Shown here: positions 1-9,807 of the stretch, in pieces | Layout of the letters: every line of letters begins with the position of its first letter | How positions within the stretch are numbered: position 1 is the stretch's first letter | NCBI RefSeq assembly: GCF_900101885.1 | Contig: NZ_FNAN01000009.1 | Coordinates: 124,001-188,000 of the forward strand | DNA: 64,000 nt | Reading direction: 5' to 3' | From: Dyadobacter soli | Lineage (GTDB): Bacteria; Bacteroidota; Bacteroidia; Cytophagales; Spirosomataceae | Program-made: the position numbers and the translations under genes | The notes under the pieces: model-generated | What the model saw: only the letters and a program-made list of their open reading frames with translations | What the model was told of the DNA's origin: nothing | The model's database searches: none

Positions 1-147
1 ACGCACGCCTACCGGTTGCCCGTCGAATACCACGCGGCCTTTCAGCACCGATTTCGGCTCGGTGCGGTTATCTTTTTCGCATCCCGAAAGGCCGACCACT
101 AATGCCAGCAGCAATGCGGGAATGCATTGGATGATTTTGGATTTCAT
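1..147 (-). CDS. DUF3823-type lipoprotein, N-terminal fragment
   Basis: Only the first 49 codons are in the window; the gene runs off the left edge. The start encodes a signal peptide ending in a lipobox (VVGLSGC), so the protein is probably an outer-membrane-anchored lipoprotein. The residues after it (LKGRVVFDGQPVGVR) look like the start of a DUF3823 domain, a beta-sandwich protein that Bacteroidota often encode just after SusD. The start lies 5 bp after the susD stop on the same strand, so it is the third gene of the SusC/SusD operon and may be an accessory glycan-binding surface protein. The family call rests on a short stretch plus context. Confidence 0.7.
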   Translation of the reverse strand, partial: MKSKIIQCIPALLLALVVGLSGCEKDNRTEPKSVLKGRVVFDGQPVGVR

Positions 148-152
148 TGCGA

Positions 153-2000
153 TTAATGGAATGGGTTACGGATGATTTTCGGGTTGTTGTCGATCACGGC
201 CTGGTCGATAGACGAGTAGTAATTGCCCATCTGGAAAAAGCGCGGCGCACGGAAACGCGGCGCTACCAGCTTATCGAACACATATTTGCCGTGCGTGGCA
301 TGGCCCGGACGTACAACGCGGTAGGGATACAGGGCGTAAATCACTGCATCGGGGTTCGATGCGTTACCGTTCCACACCTCGTGCGCGATCCGCCAGCGCA
401 TCAGGTCCCACACGCGGTGGTCTTCGAATGCGAGTTCCACGCGACGCTCGTTTTGCAGTTTTGCAAGGGTAACCGATTTCAGGCTGTTAGCAGGGAAGCC
501 GGCGCGTTCGCGTAATGTATTGGTGTATTTCAATGCGTCAGCCGCTTGTCCGAGTTCCAGTGCGGCTTCGGCTGCATTCAGGTAAATTTCACCCAAACGG
601 AACCGCACCCACCACATATCGCTGCGGATACCACGCGTGCTCGACATGGCCGTCTGGTCCACGTATTTGCGCAAATAGAAACCGGTGTTCGAAACCTCGG
701 TCTGCGAACGCTGCGGGCCCGACGAGCCGGTGAGCAGTCCGCCGTCCTCGTAAGTAGAGCCCAGCACATTGGATTCGACGGTTTTGAATGCATTGGTCGC
801 ATTGTCCCAAACCTTCACTCCGGCCTGAATCTGCACTTCGGTAGCGCGGAAGGAAGTGCCGGGGTAAATGACCGTTCCGTACAAGCGGGCATCTTTGTTG
901 GCAAAAATGTCCTGTAACTTATCGTAATACACGTAATCGCTGTTACCCGCATTGCGGTTTTTGAGCTCGCCGGAGGTGCCGTCGAGGTATTCGTAATCTT
1001 CCACGAGGTTCAGCGAAGGCGTGATGGATGACGACGACAGGTTATCTTCCCGGACATTCCGTGCGATGTTGTCATAAGTAAAACCATGCCGTTTGTCTTT
1101 GCTCACCAGGAAATCCTGCGCCCAGATCACCTCGCGGTTGGCGCTTTTCTTCGTAACAGCCTCATAAAAATTCACGCCTTTATCGGGGTTGGTTTTATAA
1201 AGCTCATAGCTGCCGCTGTTGATAATTTCCTGCGAAGCGGCCAGCGATTGGGTGTAATAATCCTTCGCACGTGCCGCGGAAATGCCTACTTCGCCGCCGG
1301 GTGTGGAAATGGGCGATGCCAGCTGGTTGTTATACTTTGCAATGGAGGCGGCGTACAGCATTGCGCGGCTCTTTACAGCCAATGCAGTGAACTTGTTCGC
1401 ACGGGTGTTGCTCGTGCCATTGCCCAGCACATCCTTCACAGCATCAAGTTCGCTCGCGATGAAATCGTACACTTCTTCCTCCTTATTGCGGGGGTTTTGC
1501 AAGGAAGAAGGGTCACCGCTGAAATCGTAGATAAGTTGCTTAGTAATGAGCGGAACGCCACCCATACGCTTCACATGTTCGAAATACACATAGGCACGCA
1601 GAAAGCGGAGCTCGGCATTGAACTGCGCTTTTTGGGCGTCGGAGAGCTTTACGGCGTGTTTATCAATGCTTTCCAATGCGAGGTTAATGTCGCGGATCAG
1701 GCCGTAATCCCACAGCCGCCAGCGCTCGAAAGGATAATTGATGATGTTGTTGCGGCCGTCGTCGTTGTTGGACCACATTGCCTCGTCATACGCCGCAAAC
1801 TCGGCCCAGCCGGTGGTGAGCGAAGTGTGGGCAGGCAGGCGGTCGTAGTAGTTGGCGAGCAGCCCGGTGATCATTTTGGGGTCGTTCCAGACCTGTTCTT
1901 CGAGGATAATGTTCTGCGGCTTGCGTTCGAGCCAGTCGTTGCAGCCGGCGAAGACGAGCATCGAGGCGGCAACACATATTTTCAGTGATAATTTTTTCAT
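153..2000 (-). CDS. SusD/RagB family nutrient-binding outer membrane lipoprotein
   Basis: The 615-residue protein is a surface lipoprotein that captures oligosaccharides and lids the partner SusC channel. A signal peptide ends in the lipobox VFAGC, with the lipidated cysteine at residue 20, followed by an N-terminal region typical of SusD (NDWLERKPQ). The C-terminal part has the usual RagB/SusD features, including GEIYLNAAEAALELG (TPR-like) and ERRVELAFEDHRVWDLMRW. The length is normal for the family. It starts 9 bp after the stop of the susC-like gene, so the two are cotranscribed. The glycan substrate cannot be read from sequence; no glycoside hydrolase is immediately adjacent, although a GH125 gene lies 10 kb away. 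Confidence 0.95.
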   Translation of the reverse strand: MKKLSLKICVAASMLVFAGCNDWLERKPQNIILEEQVWNDPKMITGLLANYYDRLPAHTSLTTGWAEFAAYDEAMWSNNDDGRNNIINYPFERWRLWDYGLIRDINLALESIDKHAVKLSDAQKAQFNAELRFLRAYVYFEHVKRMGGVPLITKQLIYDFSGDPSSLQNPRNKEEEVYDFIASELDAVKDVLGNGTSNTRANKFTALAVKSRAMLYAASIAKYNNQLASPISTPGGEVGISAARAKDYYTQSLAASQEIINSGSYELYKTNPDKGVNFYEAVTKKSANREVIWAQDFLVSKDKRHGFTYDNIARNVREDNLSSSSITPSLNLVEDYEYLDGTSGELKNRNAGNSDYVYYDKLQDIFANKDARLYGTVIYPGTSFRATEVQIQAGVKVWDNATNAFKTVESNVLGSTYEDGGLLTGSSGPQRSQTEVSNTGFYLRKYVDQTAMSSTRGIRSDMWWVRFRLGEIYLNAAEAALELGQAADALKYTNTLRERAGFPANSLKSVTLAKLQNERRVELAFEDHRVWDLMRWRIAHEVWNGNASNPDAVIYALYPYRVVRPGHATHGKYVFDKLVAPRFRAPRFFQMGNYYSSIDQAVIDNNPKIIRNPFH

Positions 2001-2009
2001 AACCAGTTT

Positions 2010-5000
2010 TTAGAAAGTGAGGTTAAAACCTGCATTGAACAAGCGCTGCTGCGGGTATACCAATGCATTACCCGATGAAATCTCCGGATCGATCTCGTAC
2101 TTCTTCACGTTGTCGATCGAGAAGAGGTTGGAAGCATTTACGTAAATGCGCAATGCCGAAAGACCGATCTTTTTCGTGATTTTCGGGTCGAAAGAATAGC
2201 CCAGCTCGATGTTGCGGAGGCGGATGTAACGCACGTTGGTGATCCAGTAATCGCTTTTGCGGAAGTTTACGTGGCTGGTATTGTCCTTGCGGATGGCCGG
2301 GTAAGTACCAGGAATCCATTTGCTGTTCGGATCGAACGGATCTTCGCGGTGCCAGCGATCTTCGAGCATGAAATGCGGCGAGGTACCGTTGTTCTGGTAA
2401 GGGATTTTCAACTCCCAGTTACGCTGGAAGCTCTGCAACGAGGCCCCCGCGAAATCGAAGAACATCGAGAAACCTTTGTAGGAAACACTTCCGTTCAATG
2501 CAAAGCTCAGGTAAGGATTGGCGCCTTCCGCGTAGCCGATCGGACGTTCGTCGAGGGCGTTGATGATGCCGTCGCCGTTCACATCCTTGTAAATGAAATC
2601 GCCCGGAAGCTGGCTGCGGTTGCCCTGGCCGTCATTATCCACGGTATGGCCCTCGATCTCCTGCATAGACTGGAACTGACCCACCACCTGGTAACCCCAG
2701 TTGATATTGCCCCAGCGGTCTACGTACGAATCGCGGTATTCATTGTATGAGTTACCAAAGCGTGGTTTGTAAAAATCGAGGTCGCGGCGGCGGGAGAGGG
2801 TCGCATTGGCGCTCAACGTGTAGTCCACCTGTCCTACATTGCTTTTGTAGGTCAAAACACCTTCCAGACCGCGGTGCGTATCCGAGTTCAGGTTTTCATT
2901 GGGCAATGTGTAGCCCACTTCCGAGGGTAGCAGCACGTCGTAACGCGCCGCAGGAAGGCCTTTTCTTTTTCTTTCAAAAATATCAAACTGACCCGAGAGC
3001 TTTCCGTCCATTAACCCGAAGTCGAGACCGAAGTTGGTGGTAATGTTGGTGATCCATGAAAGCGTGGTGATCGGCAAGCCTCTCGGACGAACGCCGATGG
3101 TGTAGTTGCCATCGAAAATAGCGCTTCCCTGCAAGAAGTTGTAACCCGGCAGATAACTGAAAGGTGCCACGAGGAATGCGTCGTTGCTCAGGCGGTCGGC
3201 ACCCGTGCGGCCGTAAGAGGCGCGGAGTTTCAGGCTGCTGAATACATTTTCCAGTTTTCCTTTAAAGAAACCCTCCTCCGAAATACGCCATCCCGCCGAA
3301 ACGCCGGGGAAGAAACCGTACCGCTTGCCCGGCGCGTAAAGGAACGAGCCATCATAGCGGCCCACGAGTTCGAGCAGGTATTTTTGCTTAAAATCGTAAT
3401 TAATACGCCCCACATAACCGGCCCGCGCCTCGGTGCTCCATTCGTCGATGAGGATATCCTGGTTCGCGAAGGACATGAGCGGAATGTAGTTGTTCGGCGG
3501 AACGGTGTGCACCACGAGGTAGGTATTCACATTGTCGGAACGCTCGTAAGCGGCCACGGCCGAAATGTCGTGGTTACCGAATGCTTTGGCATAGCTCAGC
3601 TGGAATTGCGCAAACCGGTCGACGATGTTGCGTTTCCGACGCTCACGCCAGGGGTTCTGGTTACCTCCGCCGGGTACCACATTGTAGGTATCGGTCTTTT
3701 GGTCGTACGTGTAGGCATCGTACGTATATTCAAAACCGTCGAAGTCGAAGTTGGTGAATGCGTAGGAATAAGTCCCTTTCGCTTTCAGGCCGAATTTGAA
3801 GTCGTATTCCGCGTAGAAGTTACCCTTTACATTCCGCCATACTTCGTCGATGTATCCGGTTACATCCCGCTTGTAGGTGGCCGGATTTACGTTCACGTTG
3901 TGGGTCTGGTTGATGTACGCCGGGTTGTCGTTGGCGTAAGGGCGCTCCGTAGGCCACATGGTGAAAATACTGAGGAACGGGTTGAAATAATCGTCCAGCC
4001 CCGGTACACCGATCTGGAAGCGGTTTTCAATGCGGCCGCTGATCTGCGTTCCTACTTTGAGACCTTTTGTAAGGCTCGATTCGAGGTTAGCCTGGATGTT
4101 GGTGCGTTTGAAGTTGTAGTCGCGGATCAATGCATCCTGGTTTAGATGGCTGATCGACAGGAAGTAGTTCATTTTCTCGCTGCCGCCCTGCACGCTCGCA
4201 TTGCCGAAGTACTGCGGTACATTCGGGCGCATGACCATATCGTAGTAATTGAAGCTCTGATAGCCCTTTTCGGTACCCACGCGCCATTTTTCCAGCTCAG
4301 CCGGCGTAATGGACGGTGTGCGGCCCTGGTTTACATCCGATTCCACGAGGCCGCGCATGTGCTGGTACGCATTCGCAGGCTTGGGGTAGCGCGTGAAGTT
4401 TTGCAAGCCATAGTAACCCGAGAGGCTGATCTTCGTTCCGTCGCCCGCTTTTCCTCTTTTTGTAGTTACCAAAACCACCCCGTTGGCGGCGCGCAGACCG
4501 TAAATAGCTGCCGAAGCATCTTTCAGGATCGACACGGATTCGATATCGTTCTGGCCGAGGTTGTTGAAACTGCCCACATCGGAAGGTACGCCGTCGATGA
4601 CAAACAGCGGTGTACCCATGTTCCGGATCTGGATAGTGGTAGCGGCACCGGGACGGGCATCGGCTTTACGCGCCGTGATACCCTGTACGCGGCCTACCAA
4701 TGCATCCGCCGTTCCGATGGAAGGCGTGCGGATCAGGTCTTTTGCCTGGATGTTGCTCACCGCCCCGGTTACCGCCGCCGAAGACTGGGTGCCGTAACCC
4801 ACGACCACCACTTCGGTCAGTTCTTCGCTGCTGGGCAGCAATGTTACCTGGATGTTCGACTGGTTGCCGATCGTGATTTCCTGCGAGGTGTAGCCGATGA
4901 AGGAGAATGCGAGGGTAGCAGCATTGTCGGCCACGCTGAGTGAATAGGTACCGTCGGTACCCGTAATGCTTCCGATGGTAGTGCCTTTCACGACCACGCT

Positions 5001-5201
5001 TACGCCGGGCAGCGGGTTGTTTTTCTCATCGACTACCTTTCCTGTAATCGTTTTGTCGACCAGCTTCCGATAGGCAGTGGCCGGTTCGACGCGAAGATCG
5101 GCCGACCAACCCATCTGGGGCGACAGGCAACCCGCTGCCAAAAGGGCAAAAAGAGGCCTGCGAAGCCCCAGAAGGGGGTTTCGTCTGTTTTGGTTGTTCA
5201 T
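2010..5201 (-). CDS. SusC/RagA family TonB-linked outer membrane transporter
   Basis: The 1063-residue outer-membrane beta-barrel imports glycans using TonB energy. After an N-terminal export signal (about residues 1-34) comes a carboxypeptidase-D-like domain (about 52-122: ITGKVVDEKNNPLPGVSVVV), then the SusC signature LTEVVVVGYGTQ (128-139), a plug domain (about 140-250, with LFVIDGVPSD and AAIYGLRAANGVVLVTTK), then the barrel ending in an aromatic residue (NAGFNLTF). There is no obvious STN domain, so it is unlikely to signal directly to an anti-sigma factor. It heads an operon with the SusD-like gene 9 bp downstream and a DUF3823 lipoprotein. No clear TAnnTTTG promoter box was found in the 274 bp upstream. 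Confidence 0.96.
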   Translation of the reverse strand: MNNQNRRNPLLGLRRPLFALLAAGCLSPQMGWSADLRVEPATAYRKLVDKTITGKVVDEKNNPLPGVSVVVKGTTIGSITGTDGTYSLSVADNAATLAFSFIGYTSQEITIGNQSNIQVTLLPSSEELTEVVVVGYGTQSSAAVTGAVSNIQAKDLIRTPSIGTADALVGRVQGITARKADARPGAATTIQIRNMGTPLFVIDGVPSDVGSFNNLGQNDIESVSILKDASAAIYGLRAANGVVLVTTKRGKAGDGTKISLSGYYGLQNFTRYPKPANAYQHMRGLVESDVNQGRTPSITPAELEKWRVGTEKGYQSFNYYDMVMRPNVPQYFGNASVQGGSEKMNYFLSISHLNQDALIRDYNFKRTNIQANLESSLTKGLKVGTQISGRIENRFQIGVPGLDDYFNPFLSIFTMWPTERPYANDNPAYINQTHNVNVNPATYKRDVTGYIDEVWRNVKGNFYAEYDFKFGLKAKGTYSYAFTNFDFDGFEYTYDAYTYDQKTDTYNVVPGGGNQNPWRERRKRNIVDRFAQFQLSYAKAFGNHDISAVAAYERSDNVNTYLVVHTVPPNNYIPLMSFANQDILIDEWSTEARAGYVGRINYDFKQKYLLELVGRYDGSFLYAPGKRYGFFPGVSAGWRISEEGFFKGKLENVFSSLKLRASYGRTGADRLSNDAFLVAPFSYLPGYNFLQGSAIFDGNYTIGVRPRGLPITTLSWITNITTNFGLDFGLMDGKLSGQFDIFERKRKGLPAARYDVLLPSEVGYTLPNENLNSDTHRGLEGVLTYKSNVGQVDYTLSANATLSRRRDLDFYKPRFGNSYNEYRDSYVDRWGNINWGYQVVGQFQSMQEIEGHTVDNDGQGNRSQLPGDFIYKDVNGDGIINALDERPIGYAEGANPYLSFALNGSVSYKGFSMFFDFAGASLQSFQRNWELKIPYQNNGTSPHFMLEDRWHREDPFDPNSKWIPGTYPAIRKDNTSHVNFRKSDYWITNVRYIRLRNIELGYSFDPKITKKIGLSALRIYVNASNLFSIDNVKKYEIDPEISSGNALVYPQQRLFNAGFNLTF

Positions 5202-5374
5202 TGTTAACCTGGGTTAGATGTGAGTAGTTGTTACAGCATTATGTTTTCTGATTGTATTCTAATTATTTATTAATAAAAATTATTGAATAAATACTATTTA
5301 AAAAATGGTAAAAAATAACCCCTCCGGCGGGTCGCAACAACCCGTCGTCCTTTCGTTCTTGAAAATCAGCCATC

Positions 5375-5413
5375 CAGATTCGCAGGAGGCACTTTGAATG
5401 CCCTGCGAATCTG
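5375..5413. repeat. 12-bp perfect inverted repeat
   Basis: Arms at 5375-5386 and 5402-5413 are exactly complementary (CAGATTCGCAGG / CCTGCGAATCTG) around a 15-nt loop. The element lies between the stop of the 1248-residue lipoprotein gene (5476) and the start of the SusC gene (5201), both on the minus strand. It could terminate the upstream transcript, but no U-run follows it on either strand. An operator or mRNA-stabilising hairpin for the SusCD operon is equally possible. Confidence 0.55.
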
Positions 5414-5475
5414 AACGGTGATTGGTATACGCTAAATTGAAATTGCTTTTAAAACCATAGGCTGGCAGTTAAGAA

Positions 5476-8400
5476 TTACAACCCTTTTTCCTTTACAACT
5501 TTCATGACCCCGGTCATTAAGCGCCAGTGGCCAGGGAACGTACATACATACGGATAGTCTCCAACCTGATCCGGTACTACAAACTTCAAGCGGTAAGTCT
5601 GGCCGGGGTTTACGAGCGGTGTCGCAGCCAGAACCTGGGGGATATTGGGTACATAATTCTTCTCTGCGCCGTCTTTGGCGGTGATCATTTTGTCGGCAGC
5701 AGCGCCGATGATCTCGGTGGACTTGGGACGTCCTACCACAACATTGTGCTGCATCGCATCCGGGTTTTCGAACACGATTTCAACGGTTTTTCCGGCAATC
5801 GCCGTGAATTCTGTAACGGTAAACTTCATTTCCTCGCGGATCGCCTTGATCGTCACGACCTGTACATTCGGGTCGGCAGCCACTTCCTCTTTAATGCCGT
5901 ACGATTCCAGCAGCGTAGTGTATTTGCTTGCCTGATCGTCAGGAATGGTGCTTTTCACGCTTACCAGCAGTTTTTTGCCTTCGTCGCTGGCGGTTTCCTT
6001 GCGTTTCGGGTTCCACGCGCCGAGGATGCCTTTGATCATCGCATTACGGCCTTGCGCGTCGAGCGATTGTGAAGTTTGAAGCAATTTCAAAACATCGTCG
6101 CCGCTTGCGTAGGAAGTATAGCCGCGAACGGTACGCTCCAATGCAAAGTCAGAAAGGCGGTCGAGGCGACGCACTTCGAACGATTTGCTCATCGTGTTGT
6201 TTTTGTTCTCGTCTTTTTCGGGAACCACATTATCCACGTCCACGGTAGCAGTTACATTCACTTTGCCTGCTTCGTCGGAAGTGAAACCGAATGCCGTTTT
6301 CCACGGGCCGTTGTTACCTTCCACGAGCTTCACCGTTTCGCCCGGCGCGATGCCGTTGGTCAGCTGACGGCTGATATAGTTGGTGTTCAAAGAACGGCTG
6401 CGGATACCTACATTCACTATTGGCACTTGCTCTTTGGTAACGGGTACCGAGCCAATGTTGGTTATCTCGATCACCACGCGGGCATATTCACGTACGTAAG
6501 GCGTTTTAGGTTCGATCACGATGTTGGTAATCGCAAGGTCAGCAGCACCCTGGACCGTCACTTTGCTTGCGCCGTGGCCTTCGTGGTTCATGGCTGCATG
6601 ATCTGCGTGGTTAGCCGCGGTAGCTTGTTGTGCTGCTCCGGCTGAACCTGCTTTCGCTACGCGCTGCGCGAGGTATTTGGTACGCAATGCGCCGTCGTGC
6701 GAATTGAGGATAGCGGCAAATGCATCCGGCATCCAGCGGTCTTCCGCATTGGAATAGTTATCCAGCAATGCAAGCACAGTCGTTTCGATCTGCGGGGTCA
6801 ATGGGATTTCGGAGAATGCGAGCAATGTGTTCAGCACTACCAGAGGCTCCTTGTCGTGCAATGCATCGGCAGTAAGCAATACTTCGCCGGTTGCTGCGGT
6901 GCGTGGGAGCACTTTTACAGCTGTTTTGCGCACGTCGTTGGATGGGTGTTTCAATGCTTCAACCACTGCCGGCAATACCTGCGCATCACCGATGGCATTC
7001 AAGCCTTCCAATGTCCACAATGCATGGATAGCAGCAGTATTCAGGCCGATTTCGTCCACTGATTTGTCTTTGACAAGCTCAACCAACTTCGCTACCACGT
7101 CTTTGTTGCCGCGTTCCACCAAAAGGCGTTGCGCATGCTGGCGCCAGAACATGTTGTTGTTTTTCAAAGTCGCCACCAATTCTTCCGGGCGCGATTTGCT
7201 TAATGTAATCGGCGTGTATTTCGGTGCATTCTTCCAGCCGATGCGGTAGAGGCGGCCGTGGGTGAAATCGCGCAATGGCGTTTCGTAGGCATTACCTTTT
7301 CCGTTTTCGGAACCCTTAGGAGTAGGGTTGTGCTGGATAATGTAGCTGTACCAGTCGGCTACCCACACGGCGCCGTCCGGACCTACTTCCGCGAACACGG
7401 GCGCAACCCATTCGTCGGCGCCTGCGAGGAGGTTAAAGCCCAGCTGATCTTCGTAATCCGTACCTTTTTTCACCATCACGTTCTGGTGCAGAATGTGGCC
7501 GGTAGGCTCGGAAACGAATGCGACTTTGTTCCAGTATTGTTTCGGATACGCGCGGGCGGTGTAGAAGTTATGGCCGGCTGCGGCTGTAAACCCACCGAAA
7601 ACGTCCACCTGACGCACTTTCGGCGTGATCGGCTGCATATCCTTGTGGGTATCCGTGCTGCGGCTTCCATTATCGACTTTGCTTGCACCGAAATAGCGGT
7701 TAGGAATGGCGCTGTACCAGCCGTGCGAGTTGTTGGCAGTAGAGCCAAACAAGTCGCCTGCCTCATTGAAGCCCAATCCCCAGGTGTTATTAGAGGTTTT
7801 AGCTACAATTTCCATATCCGAACCATCCGGTTTGAAACGGAACAATGCCTGGCCAAAATCGAGCTGATCGCTGTTGCCTACTTTGCCTTTGAAGCCCGAG
7901 TAACCTACCGAGCCGTAAACCCAGTTATCGAAACCGTAATGCAGGTTGGATGGTCCCGCGTGGGTATCACCCGTGCCAAAGCCCGAGAAGAGGATTTTCT
8001 TCACGTCAGCCTTGTCATCACCATTGGTATCCTGCAAAAACAGCATATGCGGAGCCTGCGAAACCACCAGACCACCATTGGCGAATGCCATACCGGTCGG
8101 AATGCTGAGGTCATCGGCGAACTTGGTGAATTTATCGGCTTTGCCGTCGTTGTTCGTGTCCTCGCAGATCAGGATGTAGTCGCTACCGCCAGTGTCCTTG
8201 CGTTCGTTAGGATAATCTTTGGTGATCAAAACATACAATCTGCCGCGCTCGTCCCACGTCATCGCGATCGGGTGCATGACGTCCGGCTCGTGCGCGAACA
8301 CGCTCAATGTGAAATCCACCGGGATTTGAATGTGTTTCACCGATTCTTCCGGTGAAAGCGGCAATTGCTGCAACTGAACGCCGGGACGTTGTTCGTAGTT

Positions 8401-9222
8401 AGGCAGTTTCGCCTCGCGGTATTCGAATGGTTTCGGTGCCAATGCGGCCAATGCCTTGCGGGCATCGTCGTTCACAGCCCACAGAATACCTTTTTCGATC
8501 AGATCCTGGAAGCCTTGCGTGCCCCAGGTACGCTCGTCGTGACCATATGCGGTGTAGAAAATGCGGCCTTTGCCGTGGGTTCTCACCCAGGTATAAGGCT
8601 CTTTCTGCTGTCCGGGACGGTCTTTCTCCTGGTCTTTCTGGATCAGGCGCTCGGTGAGCACGATGTTGTCGGGTTGCAGCAAAGTGTGCAGGTATGTTTC
8701 ATCCACGGTTTTGAATGGCTTCACACCTGCGATGGCAGGGTGATCGGGCTTCGTCCATACCGGCTGGATCGTGTCCCAGGTATGGCGCCAGAACTGTCCG
8801 CCCATCAATTTTACCACCTCCGCGTTGTTGCGGAAGCAATAGGAAGCGCAGTGAACGGGGATAAAACCTTTTCCGCTGGCCACATAGTCGAGCAGCGACT
8901 TCGCCTGTTGCGGCGCAATCGAGTCCCAGTTGGCGTACAGCATCAATGCGTCGTACTTGGCGAGCGTTTCGGGGTTCAGGTCGTTAAGGTTATCCGTGTA
9001 GGTAAAGTTGAAGCCTTTGGGACCCAATGCAGCCATGATCTGCGGAACGCGTTCGGCGGGCTTGTGATGGCCCTTGTCGCCCAGGAACAGGATTTCCAGC
9101 CGGCGCGCCTTCGCTTCGCCCTTGGAAGAAGCAGTTTTAACCGACGCGTTCTGGGAATTTTGCTGAGAGGCACATCCCAGCAGGACAATACCTAGGATAA
9201 AGGATAACGCTTTGGTTTTCAT
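5476..9222 (-). CDS. Multidomain lipoprotein: ThuA - PVC-type sugar dehydrogenase propeller - HEAT - CARDB - azurin-like copper domain
   Basis: The 1248-residue protein begins with a lipoprotein signal (VLLGC, Cys17). Domains in order: ThuA-like glutamine-amidotransferase fold (about 40-255); a PVC-type membrane-bound dehydrogenase propeller (about 290-660); HEAT repeats (about 670-850); a histidine-rich linker near 865-885 (HADHAAMNHEGHG); a CARDB domain (about 890-1015); and a C-terminal cupredoxin. The cupredoxin keeps an azurin-type copper ligand set, His1159 (MQHNVV) and Cys1227, His1232, Met1236 (YVCTFPGHWRLM). Related Planctomycete proteins usually carry cytochrome c (CxxCH); none is present here, so the copper domain may be the electron acceptor. 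Probably an envelope-anchored oxidoreductase for a sugar or polyol; substrate unknown. It appears to be transcribed alone. Confidence 0.88.
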   Translation of the reverse strand: MKTKALSFILGIVLLGCASQQNSQNASVKTASSKGEAKARRLEILFLGDKGHHKPAERVPQIMAALGPKGFNFTYTDNLNDLNPETLAKYDALMLYANWDSIAPQQAKSLLDYVASGKGFIPVHCASYCFRNNAEVVKLMGGQFWRHTWDTIQPVWTKPDHPAIAGVKPFKTVDETYLHTLLQPDNIVLTERLIQKDQEKDRPGQQKEPYTWVRTHGKGRIFYTAYGHDERTWGTQGFQDLIEKGILWAVNDDARKALAALAPKPFEYREAKLPNYEQRPGVQLQQLPLSPEESVKHIQIPVDFTLSVFAHEPDVMHPIAMTWDERGRLYVLITKDYPNERKDTGGSDYILICEDTNNDGKADKFTKFADDLSIPTGMAFANGGLVVSQAPHMLFLQDTNGDDKADVKKILFSGFGTGDTHAGPSNLHYGFDNWVYGSVGYSGFKGKVGNSDQLDFGQALFRFKPDGSDMEIVAKTSNNTWGLGFNEAGDLFGSTANNSHGWYSAIPNRYFGASKVDNGSRSTDTHKDMQPITPKVRQVDVFGGFTAAAGHNFYTARAYPKQYWNKVAFVSEPTGHILHQNVMVKKGTDYEDQLGFNLLAGADEWVAPVFAEVGPDGAVWVADWYSYIIQHNPTPKGSENGKGNAYETPLRDFTHGRLYRIGWKNAPKYTPITLSKSRPEELVATLKNNNMFWRQHAQRLLVERGNKDVVAKLVELVKDKSVDEIGLNTAAIHALWTLEGLNAIGDAQVLPAVVEALKHPSNDVRKTAVKVLPRTAATGEVLLTADALHDKEPLVVLNTLLAFSEIPLTPQIETTVLALLDNYSNAEDRWMPDAFAAILNSHDGALRTKYLAQRVAKAGSAGAAQQATAANHADHAAMNHEGHGASKVTVQGAADLAITNIVIEPKTPYVREYARVVIEITNIGSVPVTKEQVPIVNVGIRSRSLNTNYISRQLTNGIAPGETVKLVEGNNGPWKTAFGFTSDEAGKVNVTATVDVDNVVPEKDENKNNTMSKSFEVRRLDRLSDFALERTVRGYTSYASGDDVLKLLQTSQSLDAQGRNAMIKGILGAWNPKRKETASDEGKKLLVSVKSTIPDDQASKYTTLLESYGIKEEVAADPNVQVVTIKAIREEMKFTVTEFTAIAGKTVEIVFENPDAMQHNVVVGRPKSTEIIGAAADKMITAKDGAEKNYVPNIPQVLAATPLVNPGQTYRLKFVVPDQVGDYPYVCTFPGHWRLMTGVMKVVKEKGL

Positions 9223-9267
9223 TGAGGTTAATTGTTTCTTGTTGTATTTGGGACTAGGTAAAATCTG

Positions 9268-9741
9268 TTAACTCCACGCGAAAATTTCCTGGAAATCAAA
9301 CAGATATTCGTTTTTGTATTCAACTTCAAAGTCTCGCAACATTTGAAGGTATTCTTCGCGGAACGTCTTTTTCCTGTGATGCTTTTCCTGATTGGCAATG
9401 TACCGGATCAGTTTGTCAAGGCTACTTCGGCTATATGAAAATGCTCCATAACCCTTTTGCCAATTGAAATTCACCACATTGAAATGCTCCTTGATCCATT
9501 TGTTCGAAGAGGTTTTAATTTCTTCAACCAGCGTCGGCAATGGTGTTGATGGGCTGTAACCGACCAGAATATGAATGTGATCGGGCATTCCATTAATCGC
9601 CAAAGGTTTAGAGCGATGGTTGAGGATTATCCCTCCGATGTAAGCATACAAATCGTTTTTCCATGCTTTGCTGATCAGGCTTTCACGGCCTTTTACCGAA
9701 AAAACAATATGTATGTATAGCTGTGTATAGGTATTTGCCAT
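9268..9741 (-). CDS. REP-associated tyrosine transposase (RAYT, IS200-like Y1 family)
   Basis: The 157-residue protein is a single-strand DNA transposase or nuclease of the HUH Y1 superfamily. It shows the HUH metal motif DHIHI (His55, His57) and the catalytic tyrosine helix (RYIANQEKHH, Tyr114), plus the C-terminal FREEYLQML segment of the Bacteroidota REP-associated branch. The ATG at 9741 is chosen because family members start just ahead of YTQLYIHIVFSVKGR; an upstream extension to 9831 adds unrelated sequence. No terminal repeats or partner TnpB are visible. A dense array of hairpin repeats starts 67 bp upstream of the gene, as expected of a domesticated RAYT serving REP elements. Activity cannot be judged from sequence. 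Confidence 0.9.
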   Translation of the reverse strand: MANTYTQLYIHIVFSVKGRESLISKAWKNDLYAYIGGIILNHRSKPLAINGMPDHIHILVGYSPSTPLPTLVEEIKTSSNKWIKEHFNVVNFNWQKGYGAFSYSRSSLDKLIRYIANQEKHHRKKTFREEYLQMLRDFEVEYKNEYLFDFQEIFAWS

Positions 9742-9807
9742 TTTTGATAATGTGTGTTGCTGTAAAAATATGGCGTTCAGCGAATTTTCCGCACACCATT
9801 CATGATC

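Noticed and set aside
1086..1988. 300-codon frame opposite the SusD-like gene
   Set aside because: It is antisense to a recognised protein and has no recognisable domain.
7258..9195. Two long open frames opposite the copper lipoprotein gene
   Set aside because: They are antisense shadows of a gene with clear domains; the GC-rich third codon positions keep the reverse frame open.
5476..9222. Cytochrome c domain in the dehydrogenase lipoprotein
   Set aside because: No CxxCH motif occurs anywhere in the 1248 residues.
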